From an uncultured Eubacteriales bacterium (GTDB lineage: Bacteria; Bacillota; Clostridia; Oscillospirales; CAG-272): a stretch of 22,444 bases of DNA. Each line of letters starts with the position of its first letter. Position 1 is the stretch's first letter. Location: NCBI GenBank assembly GCA_934393265.1, contig CAKRQL010000022.1, positions 1-22,444 of the forward strand. Reading direction: 5' to 3'. Shown here piece after piece: positions 1 through 7,346 of the stretch. The translations under genes and the position numbers were made by a program. The notes beneath the pieces were generated by a model that was not told where the DNA came from, did no database searches, and saw nothing but the letters and a program-made list of their open reading frames with translations.

Positions 1-132
1 GAAGCTACCACAACGGCGGAGGTTACCGACGCCTTTTCCGACATCGGAAAGGCTCTCGTCTTTTACACAAAGGCGGTGGCTAACCTCATCACCCCGCGGA
101 ATCTCCCCGATGTCCTCGCGGACGAAATCTGA
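1..132 (+). CDS. C-terminal end of an unidentified protein (partial)
   Basis: Frame 1 is open from the window edge to a TGA at 130-132, giving 43 residues. The visible part begins with a Thr/Ala-rich stretch (EATTTAEVTDAF) and ends in PRNLPDVLADEI. A helix with alternating hydrophobic residues lies between them. The reading frame is believable because the stop is followed four bases later by a strong rho-independent terminator, so this is the last gene of a transcript entering from the left. I do not recognise the family and too little is present to assign a function. The Thr-rich start could be a linker to a small C-terminal domain, but that is a guess. Confidence 0.6.
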   Translation, partial: EATTTAEVTDAFSDIGKALVFYTKAVANLITPRNLPDVLADEI

Positions 133-135
133 ATA

Positions 136-181
136 AACCAGCCCGGAATGTTCCCCCCCACACATTCCGGGCTGGTTTTTC
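136..181 (+). terminator. Strong rho-independent terminator
   Basis: A perfect 16-bp inverted repeat (arms 136-151 and 162-177) is followed by a T run at 176-181. It ends the transcript of the partial gene at the left edge. Confidence 0.92.
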
Positions 182-307
182 GGAAGTTATATGAGCGGAA
201 TAAAATCCGCCCGAGCAATGTTGTGCGCGTGGAGCTCTCTGCTGCGGATGGATGACGTATAAGGGCAGCCTCGTCGGATCAAAAGAGAATGAATAACCCG
301 AATACTG

Positions 308-336
308 TTGACCTCCCTATCCTTTTATGCTATATT
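308..336 (+). promoter_or_regulatory. Sigma-A promoter, extended -10, for the small acidic protein gene
   Basis: The -35 is TTGACC (308-313). After a 17-nt spacer comes TATATT (331-336), preceded by TG at 328-329, which makes an extended -10. It lies 45 nt before the GTG start at 382, with no other gene between. Confidence 0.8.
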
Positions 337-381
337 TTGATACAGGATACATAAAAAGCAAGCACGGAGGAATTTAAAAGG

Positions 382-663
382 GTGGTAATCAACGGTTTTC
401 AGACTCTGGTAGATTTCATATACGACCATGAAGATATTATGGATGATGCGGTATTCAAGCTCGTTGAGTATGACAGGGTGATTTTTGCAAAATTCGATTG
501 CATGTATGAAACCGACAACGGCTGTGATGAGAGCGACCCGGAATATGAAATAATCGACGCCATAGGATTTACGGAGATTGAAACGGGCGAGCCTTACGAG
601 GTGAATTACTATGAAATCCCGGAAGCCGTTATGTGCAATGATATAGTAATATATCAGGATTAA
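382..663 (+). CDS. Small, very acidic hypothetical protein
   Basis: This 93-residue protein has 25 Asp/Glu and only three Lys/Arg, so it should be strongly anionic and cytosolic. There is no signal peptide or membrane helix. Its centre holds the segment YETDNGCDESDPEYE, and three cysteines are scattered along it. I do not recognise a family with confidence. The start is GTG: an in-frame stop at 352-354 leaves no ATG upstream, and GGAGG lies at 366-370. The gene is monocistronic, with an extended -10 promoter at 308-336 and a terminator at 716-757. That dedicated transcription unit is the best sign that it is real, because the antisense strand is also open here. Possible roles such as a metal buffer, a nucleic-acid mimic or a small binding partner are speculation. 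Confidence 0.72.
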   Translation: MVINGFQTLVDFIYDHEDIMDDAVFKLVEYDRVIFAKFDCMYETDNGCDESDPEYEIIDAIGFTEIETGEPYEVNYYEIPEAVMCNDIVIYQD

Positions 664-715
664 GCCTGTCGAAATACATCCTATAAAGCATCCGGTACCT
701 GCAATCACATACTAT

Positions 716-757
716 GCCGGGGCTGTTGCGGCAATGCGACAGCCCCGGTTATTTTAT
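716..757 (+). terminator. Rho-independent terminator after the acidic protein gene
   Basis: CCGGGGCTGT (717-726) pairs perfectly with 739-748, the inner bases extend the stem, and a T-rich tract follows to 757. Confidence 0.88.
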
Positions 758-1257
758 TTTTCGGTCGGATTATGCCCGGGCGGAGATAGCCGAAAATTCT
801 GTTTTCTCCGCAGCTGCAATCGGTCTGTGTATGACCGAAAAAGCCGCAGAGCGGCGCAAAAGCGCGGAAACGGGCTTCGGATTTTTGCTGGTAAATTTTC
901 TCTGTTATATCGCAACGAATACATGGTAAAATAGAAACAGAGTCGGAAGAGTCGAGCCGCGGGGCTGACGGGTTCACCGTTGACGCCGCAGTTGCCGCGC
1001 CGGGTAATCACGCAGAATCTCCGTAAGGTTCGCGCAAAGATGCCCGCCAAGGCAACGGAGTATAACGGTCGATTTGCGCGAAGGTGTCCGACGGTGTGCC
1101 GGCAGGCATTGCGGCGGTTTGTCTTTCCTTTTAACGCAATGTGCATTTTACCGCGGACTCCGTGCGACGACAAGCGTGCGAGGCGTACCCCATGTGTTTG
1201 GTCTTCCCGGGCTCGATGATATAAAACAAAAAAGAACGAAACAGGAGATTTTATCTT
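758..1257. other. Gap of about 500 nt without a convincing gene
   Basis: Open frames exist on both strands but are short, overlap each other, lack good ribosome sites and have basic, low-quality composition. The longest (minus strand, 754-1476) runs antisense through the spore protein gene. A possible extended -10 (TGG then TAAAAT, 927-932) has no good -35. I saw no tRNA, T-box or other RNA family that I can name, and no clear sigma-G promoter for the spore protein gene. The stretch may hold a long 5' leader or an untranslated RNA, but nothing proves it. Confidence 0.5.
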
Positions 1258-1455
1258 ATGGCAAAGAAAACTTCCGTTCCCGGCGCAAAGTCGGCACTCG
1301 AAAACTTCAAAATGCAGGCTGCAAACGAGGTTGGAGTTAACCTCAAGCAGGGCTACAACGGCGACATCACTGCCCGCGAGGCAGGAAGCGTCGGCGGTCA
1401 GATGGTAAAGAAGATGGTTGAGTCCTACGAGAACTCCATCAAGACCAACGGCTGA
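1258..1455 (+). CDS. Small acid-soluble spore protein, alpha/beta type
   Basis: The 65-residue product is a complete alpha/beta-type SASP. In sporulating Firmicutes these proteins are made in the forespore, coat the chromosome, shift it to an A-like form, protect it from UV and chemicals, and are degraded by the GPR protease at germination. The family's two conserved blocks are visible: residues near 15-29 around LENFKMQAANEVGVNL, which contains the region GPR cuts, and the C-terminal block DITAREAGSVGG followed by QMVKKMVE. The length matches the family (60-75 residues). The start is ATG with AGGAG at 1243-1247. The gene stands alone and ends in a terminator at 1484-1532. Sigma-G control is expected for the family, but I could not find a clear sigma-G site. 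It marks the organism as a spore former. Confidence 0.96.
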   Translation: MAKKTSVPGAKSALENFKMQAANEVGVNLKQGYNGDITAREAGSVGGQMVKKMVESYENSIKTNG

Positions 1456-1483
1456 ATTTAATTCCGGAATAAGCAAATAAAAA

Positions 1484-1532
1484 GAGGGGCTGTTACGGTT
1501 GCTGTGCTGCGTAACGGTCCCTCGAATTTTTT
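1484..1532 (+). terminator. Terminator between convergent genes, usable from both strands
   Basis: Arms 1484-1497 and 1510-1523 form a 14-bp stem with two G-T pairs, followed by T6 on the plus strand. Read from the minus strand, the hairpin is followed by a TTTTTATTT tract, so it can also end the kinase gene that stops at 1537. Confidence 0.85.
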
Positions 1533-1536
1533 ATTT

Positions 1537-2979
1537 TCAGCGGACGCCGACGGCAAGGAGAGTCGCAACCGCGGCGGTGACGAGCGCGGAGAGAAGATTC
1601 ACAAGGTCGTTATCGACGAGGGCGAGCCCGCGGTACTTCTCCGTCGGCTTTCCGCAATGCTCCTCTCTCTCGGTTATCTCGCCGCATTTTTTACAGCGGT
1701 ATTTCACCTGGAGAAGCGAGCCGAGCGCGCTGTCAACCATGACACCGATGACGGCGGCGACAAGTGCGAGAGCCGCCGGGCGGAGCCGCACGACACCGAG
1801 AGTATATGAAAGCGCGCAGACGGCGGCAGAGCCTATAACGGCGGCGACGGTCCCTACCACGGACATGCCGCCGGAAAGTCCTTTATCGCATTTCTTCCAC
1901 CGGAAGAGGTCAAAGGTGCCGCGGGAGAAGGCACCGACGCCGGAGGCGAGGGTGTCTCCCATTGCCTCTGCCACCGAGGCGACGAAAACGGCGGCGAACA
2001 CCGGTTTCCCGCTCACAGCATAGGCTATGGCAAAGGCGGCGGGCACAAGCCCGTTTGCAAGCACCTGATAGGCGTCGCGCCGCGCCCCCTTCTTCTCTGC
2101 CCTCTCTGTTGCCGGACGGTAGCTGTGCTTCAGCTTATCCGCTACAACGGCGGCGACAAGGAAGAAGAGGAGAACGAGAAATCCGCCGTTTCCGAGTGTT
2201 ACCGACACGGCGACGTCAACCGCAAGAGCGGCGACGAGCCCGCCGACGGTAAGAGCACCGAGGCGGAGGGCAAGACCCGAGATAAGCGGGGTCAGCATTA
2301 TAGGAAGCATGTAGCCCCACGCCGTGGGGAGCACCGTAAAGAGATATGCGAGGGCGCAGGTCGAGAGCGGGACGGTGATATTATCGAGCCCGCGAGTGGA
2401 GACGAGCTCTGTCTCTGCGGCGAGGGCGGCTATACAAAGGAGCATCGGAAACGTCAAGCCGACCGAAAGAACGGAATTGAAGGCGCATATTCCGCCGAGG
2501 GAGAAGGCGAAGCATGCAAGGGTGCCGAAAAGGGTCTTTTGTCCTAATATTCTCGGATTTGCGCGGCAGGATATTCTGCCTATAAGACCGGCGGCACCGT
2601 CGCCGAGAGAGGTACAGACAACGGCAATACCGAACGGGAGCATAAGTGACGGGAGAAAAGCGCATACCCCTGCCATCACCGACATCGAGAGCGCATAATA
2701 GACCGTGCCGGGCGCGTTATCCCCGCCGGAGGATATGACCGGGAGCTTATCCTCAAAATACGCAAGTGTCAGAAGCAGAAAAAAGCCGACGCAGACGGCG
2801 AAGAAGTGCCCGCCCGCACCCATGAAGGCATACAGAATCGCCCACTCGAGCCCGACGGCAATATGCACGCCCTTTCGCGTATATTCCCGCGGGGCGCCGA
2901 GCGCGTATGCCGCGCGCGCGATGAGCAGACAGGCGGCGGCGTATGCGATGCTCAGAATATATCCCAGAAGTATTTTCAT
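1537..2979 (-). CDS. Fused isoprenoid-alcohol kinase: VTE5/SEC59-like domain plus DUF92 (VTE6-like) domain
   Basis: This is a polytopic membrane protein of 480 residues. Residues 1-235 look like the phytol/dolichol kinase family: RKGVHIAVG near 36-44, SLGDGAAGLIGR at 125-136, a KTLFGT motif at 148-153 and DNITVPLS at 199-206. Residues 240-480 look like DUF92: QVLANG at 305-310, AEAMGDTLASGVGAFSRG near 337-354, SGGMSVVGT near 369-377, and a C-terminal CxxC plus HCG segment (Cys429, Cys432, His441, Cys442) before DNDLVNLLSAL. In plants VTE5 phosphorylates phytol and the DUF92 protein VTE6 phosphorylates phytyl phosphate. The fusion therefore suggests salvage of a prenyl alcohol to the diphosphate in one polypeptide, but the substrate here is unknown. 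I chose the ATG at 2979 (weak GAGAG upstream); a GTG at 3000 would add seven residues. Its own promoter is at 3034-3062. Confidence 0.85.
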   Translation of the reverse strand: MKILLGYILSIAYAAACLLIARAAYALGAPREYTRKGVHIAVGLEWAILYAFMGAGGHFFAVCVGFFLLLTLAYFEDKLPVISSGGDNAPGTVYYALSMSVMAGVCAFLPSLMLPFGIAVVCTSLGDGAAGLIGRISCRANPRILGQKTLFGTLACFAFSLGGICAFNSVLSVGLTFPMLLCIAALAAETELVSTRGLDNITVPLSTCALAYLFTVLPTAWGYMLPIMLTPLISGLALRLGALTVGGLVAALAVDVAVSVTLGNGGFLVLLFFLVAAVVADKLKHSYRPATERAEKKGARRDAYQVLANGLVPAAFAIAYAVSGKPVFAAVFVASVAEAMGDTLASGVGAFSRGTFDLFRWKKCDKGLSGGMSVVGTVAAVIGSAAVCALSYTLGVVRLRPAALALVAAVIGVMVDSALGSLLQVKYRCKKCGEITEREEHCGKPTEKYRGLALVDNDLVNLLSALVTAAVATLLAVGVR

Positions 2980-3033
2980 ATCAACTCTCACTGTCGGCAC
3001 GGCACATGCCGTACCCGAATAATATTTGTATTT

Positions 3034-3062
3034 ATTTTACTACACGGGAGCGCGAAAGTCAA
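3034..3062 (-). promoter_or_regulatory. Sigma-A promoter of the kinase fusion gene
   Basis: On the minus strand, TTGACT (3057-3062) is followed by a 17-nt spacer and TAAAAT (3034-3039). Transcription should start near 3027, about 48 nt before the ATG at 2979. Confidence 0.82.
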
Positions 3063-3118
3063 GACCGGAGAAATGACGGTGTTTTTTTAACTATTGAAAA
3101 ATAATTGTGTTTTGGTGA

Positions 3119-3147
3119 TTGACATTGCTCCGGCGGTTTGGTAGAAT
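3119..3147 (+). promoter_or_regulatory. Sigma-A promoter of the TIM-barrel protein operon
   Basis: A consensus TTGACA (3119-3124), a 17-nt spacer and TAGAAT (3142-3147) lie 38 nt before the start at 3186. The kinase promoter diverges from it about 57 nt away. Confidence 0.86.
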
Positions 3148-3185
3148 GAAGGCAGTAAATCAAATTCTCTCAAAGGAGATATTTT

Positions 3186-4229
3186 ATGGACAGACAAAAG
3201 CTGCACACCGGTGTTGCCTATCACGGAAACCGTATGCCCTCCCATGCGGCGGAGGACCTCAAAAAAATAGCCGCCGCGGGCATGGACACGGTGGTACATA
3301 TGTTCTCGCACACCGACTGGGACAGGAACACCGACGCCTGTGCCGACATATTCAAAATGTCCGCCGACCTCGGGCTCGATGTCTGGGTCGACAACTGGGG
3401 GCTCGGAGGTCCTCCGGGTGATATATCCCGTTTTACGGCGGCATATCCAGACGCGCACATGTACCTCTCAAACGGAGAGATGATGCCCTACACCGCCTGC
3501 CTTAACAGTCCGGATTTCCGCGCGTTTATCAGAGCGTGGGTCGACAAGGTCGTATCAATGGGGGCAAAGACGATATTCTGGGATGAGCCGCACCTGCCGT
3601 CAAAGGGAGAGGGCACGGGGCTCGTCTACGGCTGTACCTGCAGGAGATGCAAAAAGCTCTTCTCCGAAAAGTACGGCTATGAGATGCCGGTGCTCATGAA
3701 TGACGACGCGCAGGAGTTCCGCACGGACACAATCGTTGATTTTCTCCGCGAGGTAACCGATTACAGCGCCGCGGCGGGAATATACAACACGGTCTGCGTC
3801 ATGCTCGGCGAGGGGATCGGAATAAACCTCGACACGATAGACCGGATATGTTCGCTGCCCAATCTTCACAACATAGGCTCAGATCCCTACTGGATAGGTA
3901 CCGGAGTTGACCCCTACAAGTATGTATACGAGGGGACGAGGAAGAACCTCGAAATATCCGAGAGGTTCGGAAAAGACCACAACATATGGATACAGACCTA
4001 TGCGAACAAGCGCGGCACCGAGGAGGAGATAGTCCTCGCGACGGAGGCGGCGTATGACGCCGGGGCGCGCACGATACTCACGTGGAGCTATATGGCGGGA
4101 GAGTCGAACAACTACCGCTCTGACGACCCGGCGAAGGTCTGGAACATAACTGTCGAAGCCATGCGCAGAATACGCGATATGGAGAGAGACCGCATACTCG
4201 AGGAAAAGCGGAAGCTGTACAGGAAATAA
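3186..4229 (+). CDS. TIM-barrel, glycoside-hydrolase-like protein of unknown substrate
   Basis: The 347-residue protein has no signal peptide, so it should act in the cytosol. Its pattern fits a (beta/alpha)8 barrel of the glycosidase type. Successive strands carry polar or acidic residues at their ends: DTVVHMFSHTDWD (34-46), DVWVDNWG (65-72), TIFWDEPHLP (129-138), HNIGSDPYW (228-236), IWIQTYAN (267-274) and TILTWSY (296-302). Glu134 in FWDEPH is the best candidate acid/base, and Glu209 in LGEG is a possible partner. A CxCxxC group (Cys150, Cys152, Cys155) follows the candidate catalytic loop, as in several barrel hydrolases with a small Cys-rich insert. I cannot assign a numbered GH family. 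The start is ATG with AAAGGAG at 3172-3178. The membrane protein gene follows 31 nt later, so the two share a transcript. A non-hydrolytic sugar-binding role cannot be excluded. Confidence 0.7.
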   Translation: MDRQKLHTGVAYHGNRMPSHAAEDLKKIAAAGMDTVVHMFSHTDWDRNTDACADIFKMSADLGLDVWVDNWGLGGPPGDISRFTAAYPDAHMYLSNGEMMPYTACLNSPDFRAFIRAWVDKVVSMGAKTIFWDEPHLPSKGEGTGLVYGCTCRRCKKLFSEKYGYEMPVLMNDDAQEFRTDTIVDFLREVTDYSAAAGIYNTVCVMLGEGIGINLDTIDRICSLPNLHNIGSDPYWIGTGVDPYKYVYEGTRKNLEISERFGKDHNIWIQTYANKRGTEEEIVLATEAAYDAGARTILTWSYMAGESNNYRSDDPAKVWNITVEAMRRIRDMERDRILEEKRKLYRK

Positions 4230-4260
4230 AGAAAATCGACAACTGCGGAGGCGTTTATCT

Positions 4261-4764
4261 ATGGACAAAAAGCAATTCAAACGCGGGACGATGACCGGCG
4301 GTATTGTCAGGATAGTCATTGCGCTCGTCGCGGCGGCAATCGCCGTGACGGTCATAAGCACCGGGATAGGGTCGCACGACCCGGAGGACGGCGCCGGCGG
4401 CGTTGTATTCATGTGTATTATCGGCGGGATAATGCTCGTCGCGTCTGTGAGTTTCATAATCAACGGAATCAAGATGATAATCGACGGCAGAAAATCGTTT
4501 ATCGTTGCGCGCAAGGGTCACCCCGAAAGCGGCAGAATAACCGGGCTCACCGAGACGGAGGTTACCGAAAACAATAACGGCTGTGTTTCAAGATATACAA
4601 TATACAATCTGAAATTCGAGTATACCGACGACTCCGGCAATCTCTGCGAGAGCGAAGAGCAGATAAGCCGGGCGGCGTATGAGACGCTCGGCGGAATGGC
4701 GCTCGTGCCAATTCTCGTATACGGAGAGCGCGCGATATTCGACAAAAACAGGCTCGGAAATTAA
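4261..4764 (+). CDS. Two-helix membrane protein with soluble C-terminal domain
   Basis: The product has 167 residues. Residues about 14-36 and 47-72 are hydrophobic helices joined by a short loop that carries Asp and Glu. The rest (about 80-167) is soluble, with RITGLTETEV, then YNLKFEYTDDSGN and a final VPILVYGERAIFD. This resembles the beta-rich domain of DUF3592-like proteins, in which a polypeptide of this shape hangs from two helices, but I am not certain of the assignment. The ATG at 4261 has GGAGG at 4247-4251. The gene lies 31 nt behind the TIM-barrel gene and ends in a bidirectional terminator at 4784-4832, so it is the second gene of that operon. No catalytic motif is visible. Confidence 0.75.
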   Translation: MDKKQFKRGTMTGGIVRIVIALVAAAIAVTVISTGIGSHDPEDGAGGVVFMCIIGGIMLVASVSFIINGIKMIIDGRKSFIVARKGHPESGRITGLTETEVTENNNGCVSRYTIYNLKFEYTDDSGNLCESEEQISRAAYETLGGMALVPILVYGERAIFDKNRLGN

Positions 4765-4783
4765 ATCCCGGGCGGTATGGAAA

Positions 4784-4832
4784 AAGGCTGCTTCAAGTGC
4801 AAGAAACAAGCATTTGAGGCAGCCTTATTTTT
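4784..4832 (+). terminator. Bidirectional terminator between the TIM-barrel operon and ligA
   Basis: Arms 4784-4800 and 4810-4826 form a 17-bp stem with two wobble pairs. On the plus strand a T-rich tract follows (4827-4832). On the minus strand the stem is followed by TTTTT, so it also serves ligA, which stops at 4865. Confidence 0.9.
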
Positions 4833-4864
4833 AATATTTTGATTTTAATTTGCGGCAGAAAACA

Positions 4865-6886
4865 TCATTCTTCCGCGGCGGGGTTCACCATTTTGAGGAA
4901 CGTCTCCTCGTCTATTACCGGTATACCGAGCTCCTTTGCCTTTGTGAGCTTTGAGCCGGCGTCATCGCCCGCGAGGACATAGGTTGTCTTTTTCGAGACG
5001 GAGGAGGAGGTTTTACCGCCGTTCGCCTTTATCAATTCCGACGCCTCATCGCGCGACATTGTCGGCAGCGTCCCGGTCAGGACAAAGGTCATCCCGGCGA
5101 GGGTGTCCGCCGTTTGCTCTTTTACCTTATCCGTGCGCAGCCCCGCGGCGGTGAGCCTGTCGCAGAGCTCTGCCCCGCGATCGCTCCCGAAGAACTCGAC
5201 AAGAGCAGTCGCGGTGACCTCCCCGACATCGGGAATATTATTGAAGTCGTCAAAGCCCGCGTCACGGACTGCGGCAAGGGTGCCGAAGCTCGCGGCTATT
5301 TTCTCCGCCGCGCCCTCTCCTACCTGACGGATGCCGAGGGCGTAAAGAAGTCTTTCAAGTCCTCTTGATTTCGAGGCTTCTATCGCGGCTATAAGATTTT
5401 CGGCGCTCTTGTCCCCCATTCTGTCGAGCCCGGAGATATCCTCCGTTTTCAGTGAATAGAGGTCAGCCGCGTCACGTATTTTACCTGCGGCGAGCAGGAG
5501 CTCCACAACCTGCGGTCCGAGACCGTCGATATTCATGGCTCCCTTTGAGGCAAAGTGGACTATCGAGCGGGAGTTCTGCGCCGGGCAGGCGGGGTTTATA
5601 CACCTTGTGGCGGCTCCGTCACCGTCGTCATCACGCACCACGGGGTGACCGCAGGAGGGGCAGACGGTCGGCATCATAAACTCTTGCTCACTTCCGTCCC
5701 GCTCCGACTTCACGCTGTCGACTATCTCGGGGATTATCTCTCCCGCCTTGCGGATTATTACGGTATCGCCTATTCTTATATCGTTGTCGCGGATATAATT
5801 TATATTATGGAGTGTCGCACGGGAGACCGTCGTTCCGGCGAGGCGCACGGGCTCAAGATTTGCCGTCGGGGTGAGCACTCCTGTTCTGCCGACCTGAACG
5901 TCTATTGATACGAGCTTTGTGCGCTTTTCCTCCGGGGGGTATTTGAAGGCGACAGCCCACTTCGGGACCCCGGTTCCCTCTCCGACGGTGACGCGCCCGT
6001 GAAGGTCATTTACCTTTATCACCGCGCCGTCCATATCAAACGGGAGCTCATCCCGCATATTCCCGAGCTCCTTTACATGCTTTGCGACGGCGTCAAAGCC
6101 GACGGCACAGACGGTGTCCGGGATAGTCACAAACCCGAGCTCACGAAGTCGGTTCAGCGACTCTATATGCGTTTTGCACTCTTTGCCGTCCTGATACAGG
6201 CTCCCCTCCTGGAGATTGAAAACAAAGATGTCGAGGCGGCGGGAGGCACAGACCTTCGGCGACAGCTGGCGAAGAGATCCGGCGGCGGCATTACGGGGAT
6301 TTGCAAAAAGGGGCTGTCCCTCGTCCTCGCGCACCTCGTTCAGCTCATCGAACACGCGGCGCGGCATATAGACCTCTCCGCGGACACCCAGGTACGGGAG
6401 GGGTTCTTTCAGCTTCAAGGGGATTGATCTGACGGTGCGGAGATTCTCCGTCACGTCCTCTCCGGTTATTCCGTCGCCGCGGGTCGCGCCCTTTACAAGG
6501 ACGCCGTCACGGTAGATAAGGGAGACCGAGAGACCGTCTATCTTCGGCTCTACCGAATACTCTGTATCTTTTCCGAGTATCCCCTCTATACGGTCGGTGA
6601 ACTCGTGCAGCTCGTCATAGGAGAACACATCCGTGAGGCTCCCCATACGGACGCTGTGCGTTACCTTTTCAAATTTATCAAGAGCCCTGCCGCCGACGCG
6701 CTTTGTCGGCGAGGTGGGCGACGAGAGCTCCGGAAACTCTGCCTCGAGCTCCCCGAGCTCACGGAACATCATATCGTACTCATAGTCGGAAATCTCCGGT
6801 GCGTCGCACTCATAATACAGGCGTGAGTTATATTCTATCTTCTCCCGAAGCTCTTTTATTCTTTTTTCTGCGCTCTCTCTGTCCAT
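4865..6886 (-). CDS. ligA: NAD-dependent DNA ligase LigA
   Basis: LigA seals 3'-OH/5'-phosphate nicks in duplex DNA using NAD+, and joins Okazaki fragments and repair nicks. The 673-residue length is typical. Domain order is complete: the Ia NAD-binding region at the N-terminus with YYECDAPEISDYEYD (24-38); the adenylation domain with Lys115 in KIDG as the AMP-accepting lysine; the OB fold near 320-400 (GRTGVLTPTANLEPV, 333-347); a four-Cys zinc finger (Cys409, 412, 429, 434); helix-hairpin-helix repeats about 450-575; and a C-terminal BRCT domain from about 592. The ATG at 6886 has a GAGG site six bases upstream and a near-perfect promoter at 6916-6944. The gene is monocistronic here and converges with the TIM-barrel operon. 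No motif is missing. Confidence 0.98.
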   Translation of the reverse strand: MDRESAEKRIKELREKIEYNSRLYYECDAPEISDYEYDMMFRELGELEAEFPELSSPTSPTKRVGGRALDKFEKVTHSVRMGSLTDVFSYDELHEFTDRIEGILGKDTEYSVEPKIDGLSVSLIYRDGVLVKGATRGDGITGEDVTENLRTVRSIPLKLKEPLPYLGVRGEVYMPRRVFDELNEVREDEGQPLFANPRNAAAGSLRQLSPKVCASRRLDIFVFNLQEGSLYQDGKECKTHIESLNRLRELGFVTIPDTVCAVGFDAVAKHVKELGNMRDELPFDMDGAVIKVNDLHGRVTVGEGTGVPKWAVAFKYPPEEKRTKLVSIDVQVGRTGVLTPTANLEPVRLAGTTVSRATLHNINYIRDNDIRIGDTVIIRKAGEIIPEIVDSVKSERDGSEQEFMMPTVCPSCGHPVVRDDDGDGAATRCINPACPAQNSRSIVHFASKGAMNIDGLGPQVVELLLAAGKIRDAADLYSLKTEDISGLDRMGDKSAENLIAAIEASKSRGLERLLYALGIRQVGEGAAEKIAASFGTLAAVRDAGFDDFNNIPDVGEVTATALVEFFGSDRGAELCDRLTAAGLRTDKVKEQTADTLAGMTFVLTGTLPTMSRDEASELIKANGGKTSSSVSKKTTYVLAGDDAGSKLTKAKELGIPVIDEETFLKMVNPAAEE

Positions 6887-6915
6887 ATTGAACCTCGCGT
6901 TATTTTCTACCGTAA

Positions 6916-6944
6916 ATTATACCCCACCGGAATAAAAAAGTCAA
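6916..6944 (-). promoter_or_regulatory. Sigma-A promoter of ligA
   Basis: On the minus strand, TTGACT (6939-6944), a 17-nt spacer and a consensus TATAAT (6916-6921) lie about 30 nt before the ligA ATG. Confidence 0.9.
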
Positions 6945-7001
6945 TCGGCGGGGCGGATTTTTCGTTTTCCCGGCGGTTTTTCTTTTATTTGACGAAAGGG
7001 G

Positions 7002-7030
7002 TTGACAAGCGGGTGAAATTATGATAAAAT
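7002..7030 (+). promoter_or_regulatory. Sigma-A promoter of the T-box/tyrS unit
   Basis: A consensus TTGACA (7002-7007), a 17-nt spacer and TAAAAT (7025-7030) with an upstream TG (extended -10). Transcription should begin near 7037, giving a leader of about 310 nt. Confidence 0.9.
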
Positions 7031-7036
7031 TCAAGT

Positions 7037-7320
7037 CACAATTGATATATAAAATCTGTGAGAAGAAAGAGTAACCGTAAGAACGAACCGGACAGAGAGC
7101 CGCCGGATGGTGAGAGGCGCGCGGAATATTACGGCGAATACAGCTTTGAGAGCGTACCGAAAGCCGGTGGCAAGTAGGCTACGACGGGTCAGCCCGTTAC
7201 AGCTGCTGCTCCGTCGGTTTTCCTGCGGTGCGTAAGGTCATGCCGGTGACGGTATGATAAAACAGGGTGGTAACACGGCAACTGTCGTCCCTGGGGTTTC
7301 CCCGGGGACGTTTTTATTTT
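7037..7320 (+). promoter_or_regulatory. Tyrosine-specific T-box leader (transcription attenuator)
   Basis: T-box leaders bind uncharged tRNA and switch between a terminator and an antiterminator. The conserved T-box AGGGTGGTAACACGG is at 7264-7278. It is followed by the terminator hairpin (7286-7310) and T5, and then by tyrS. The distal part of Stem I is recognisable around 7096-7119, where AGAGAG and GGATGGTGAGAGG match the usual apical pattern. The specifier triplet is most likely TAC at 7139-7141 within GGCGAATACAGC, which codes for Tyr and matches the gene downstream. A second TAC at 7130-7132 is less well placed. Low charged tRNA-Tyr should therefore raise tyrS expression. Confidence 0.92.
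7286..7315 (+). terminator. Attenuator terminator of the T-box leader
   Basis: Arms 7286-7296 and 7300-7310 form an 11-bp stem with one G-T pair and a TTT loop, followed by T5. The 5' arm overlaps the sequence expected to pair with the T-box in the antiterminator. Confidence 0.9.
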
Positions 7321-7346
7321 GTTTATAAAGAAAAAGGAGATACAAA

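Noticed and set aside
325..708. 127-residue open frame on the minus strand opposite the acidic protein
   Set aside because: No promoter or ribosome site supports it, whereas the plus frame has promoter, Shine-Dalgarno and terminator. The hydrophobic look is the mirror of acidic codons.
1193..1224. Sigma-G promoter for the SASP gene
   Set aside because: TGTGTT and GATATAA resemble parts of the consensus, but the spacing (19 nt) and the matches are too poor to call.
754..1476. 240-residue open frame on the minus strand
   Set aside because: It is antisense to the clear SASP gene, has no ribosome site and a basic, low-quality composition; the length follows from GC-rich DNA with few stops.
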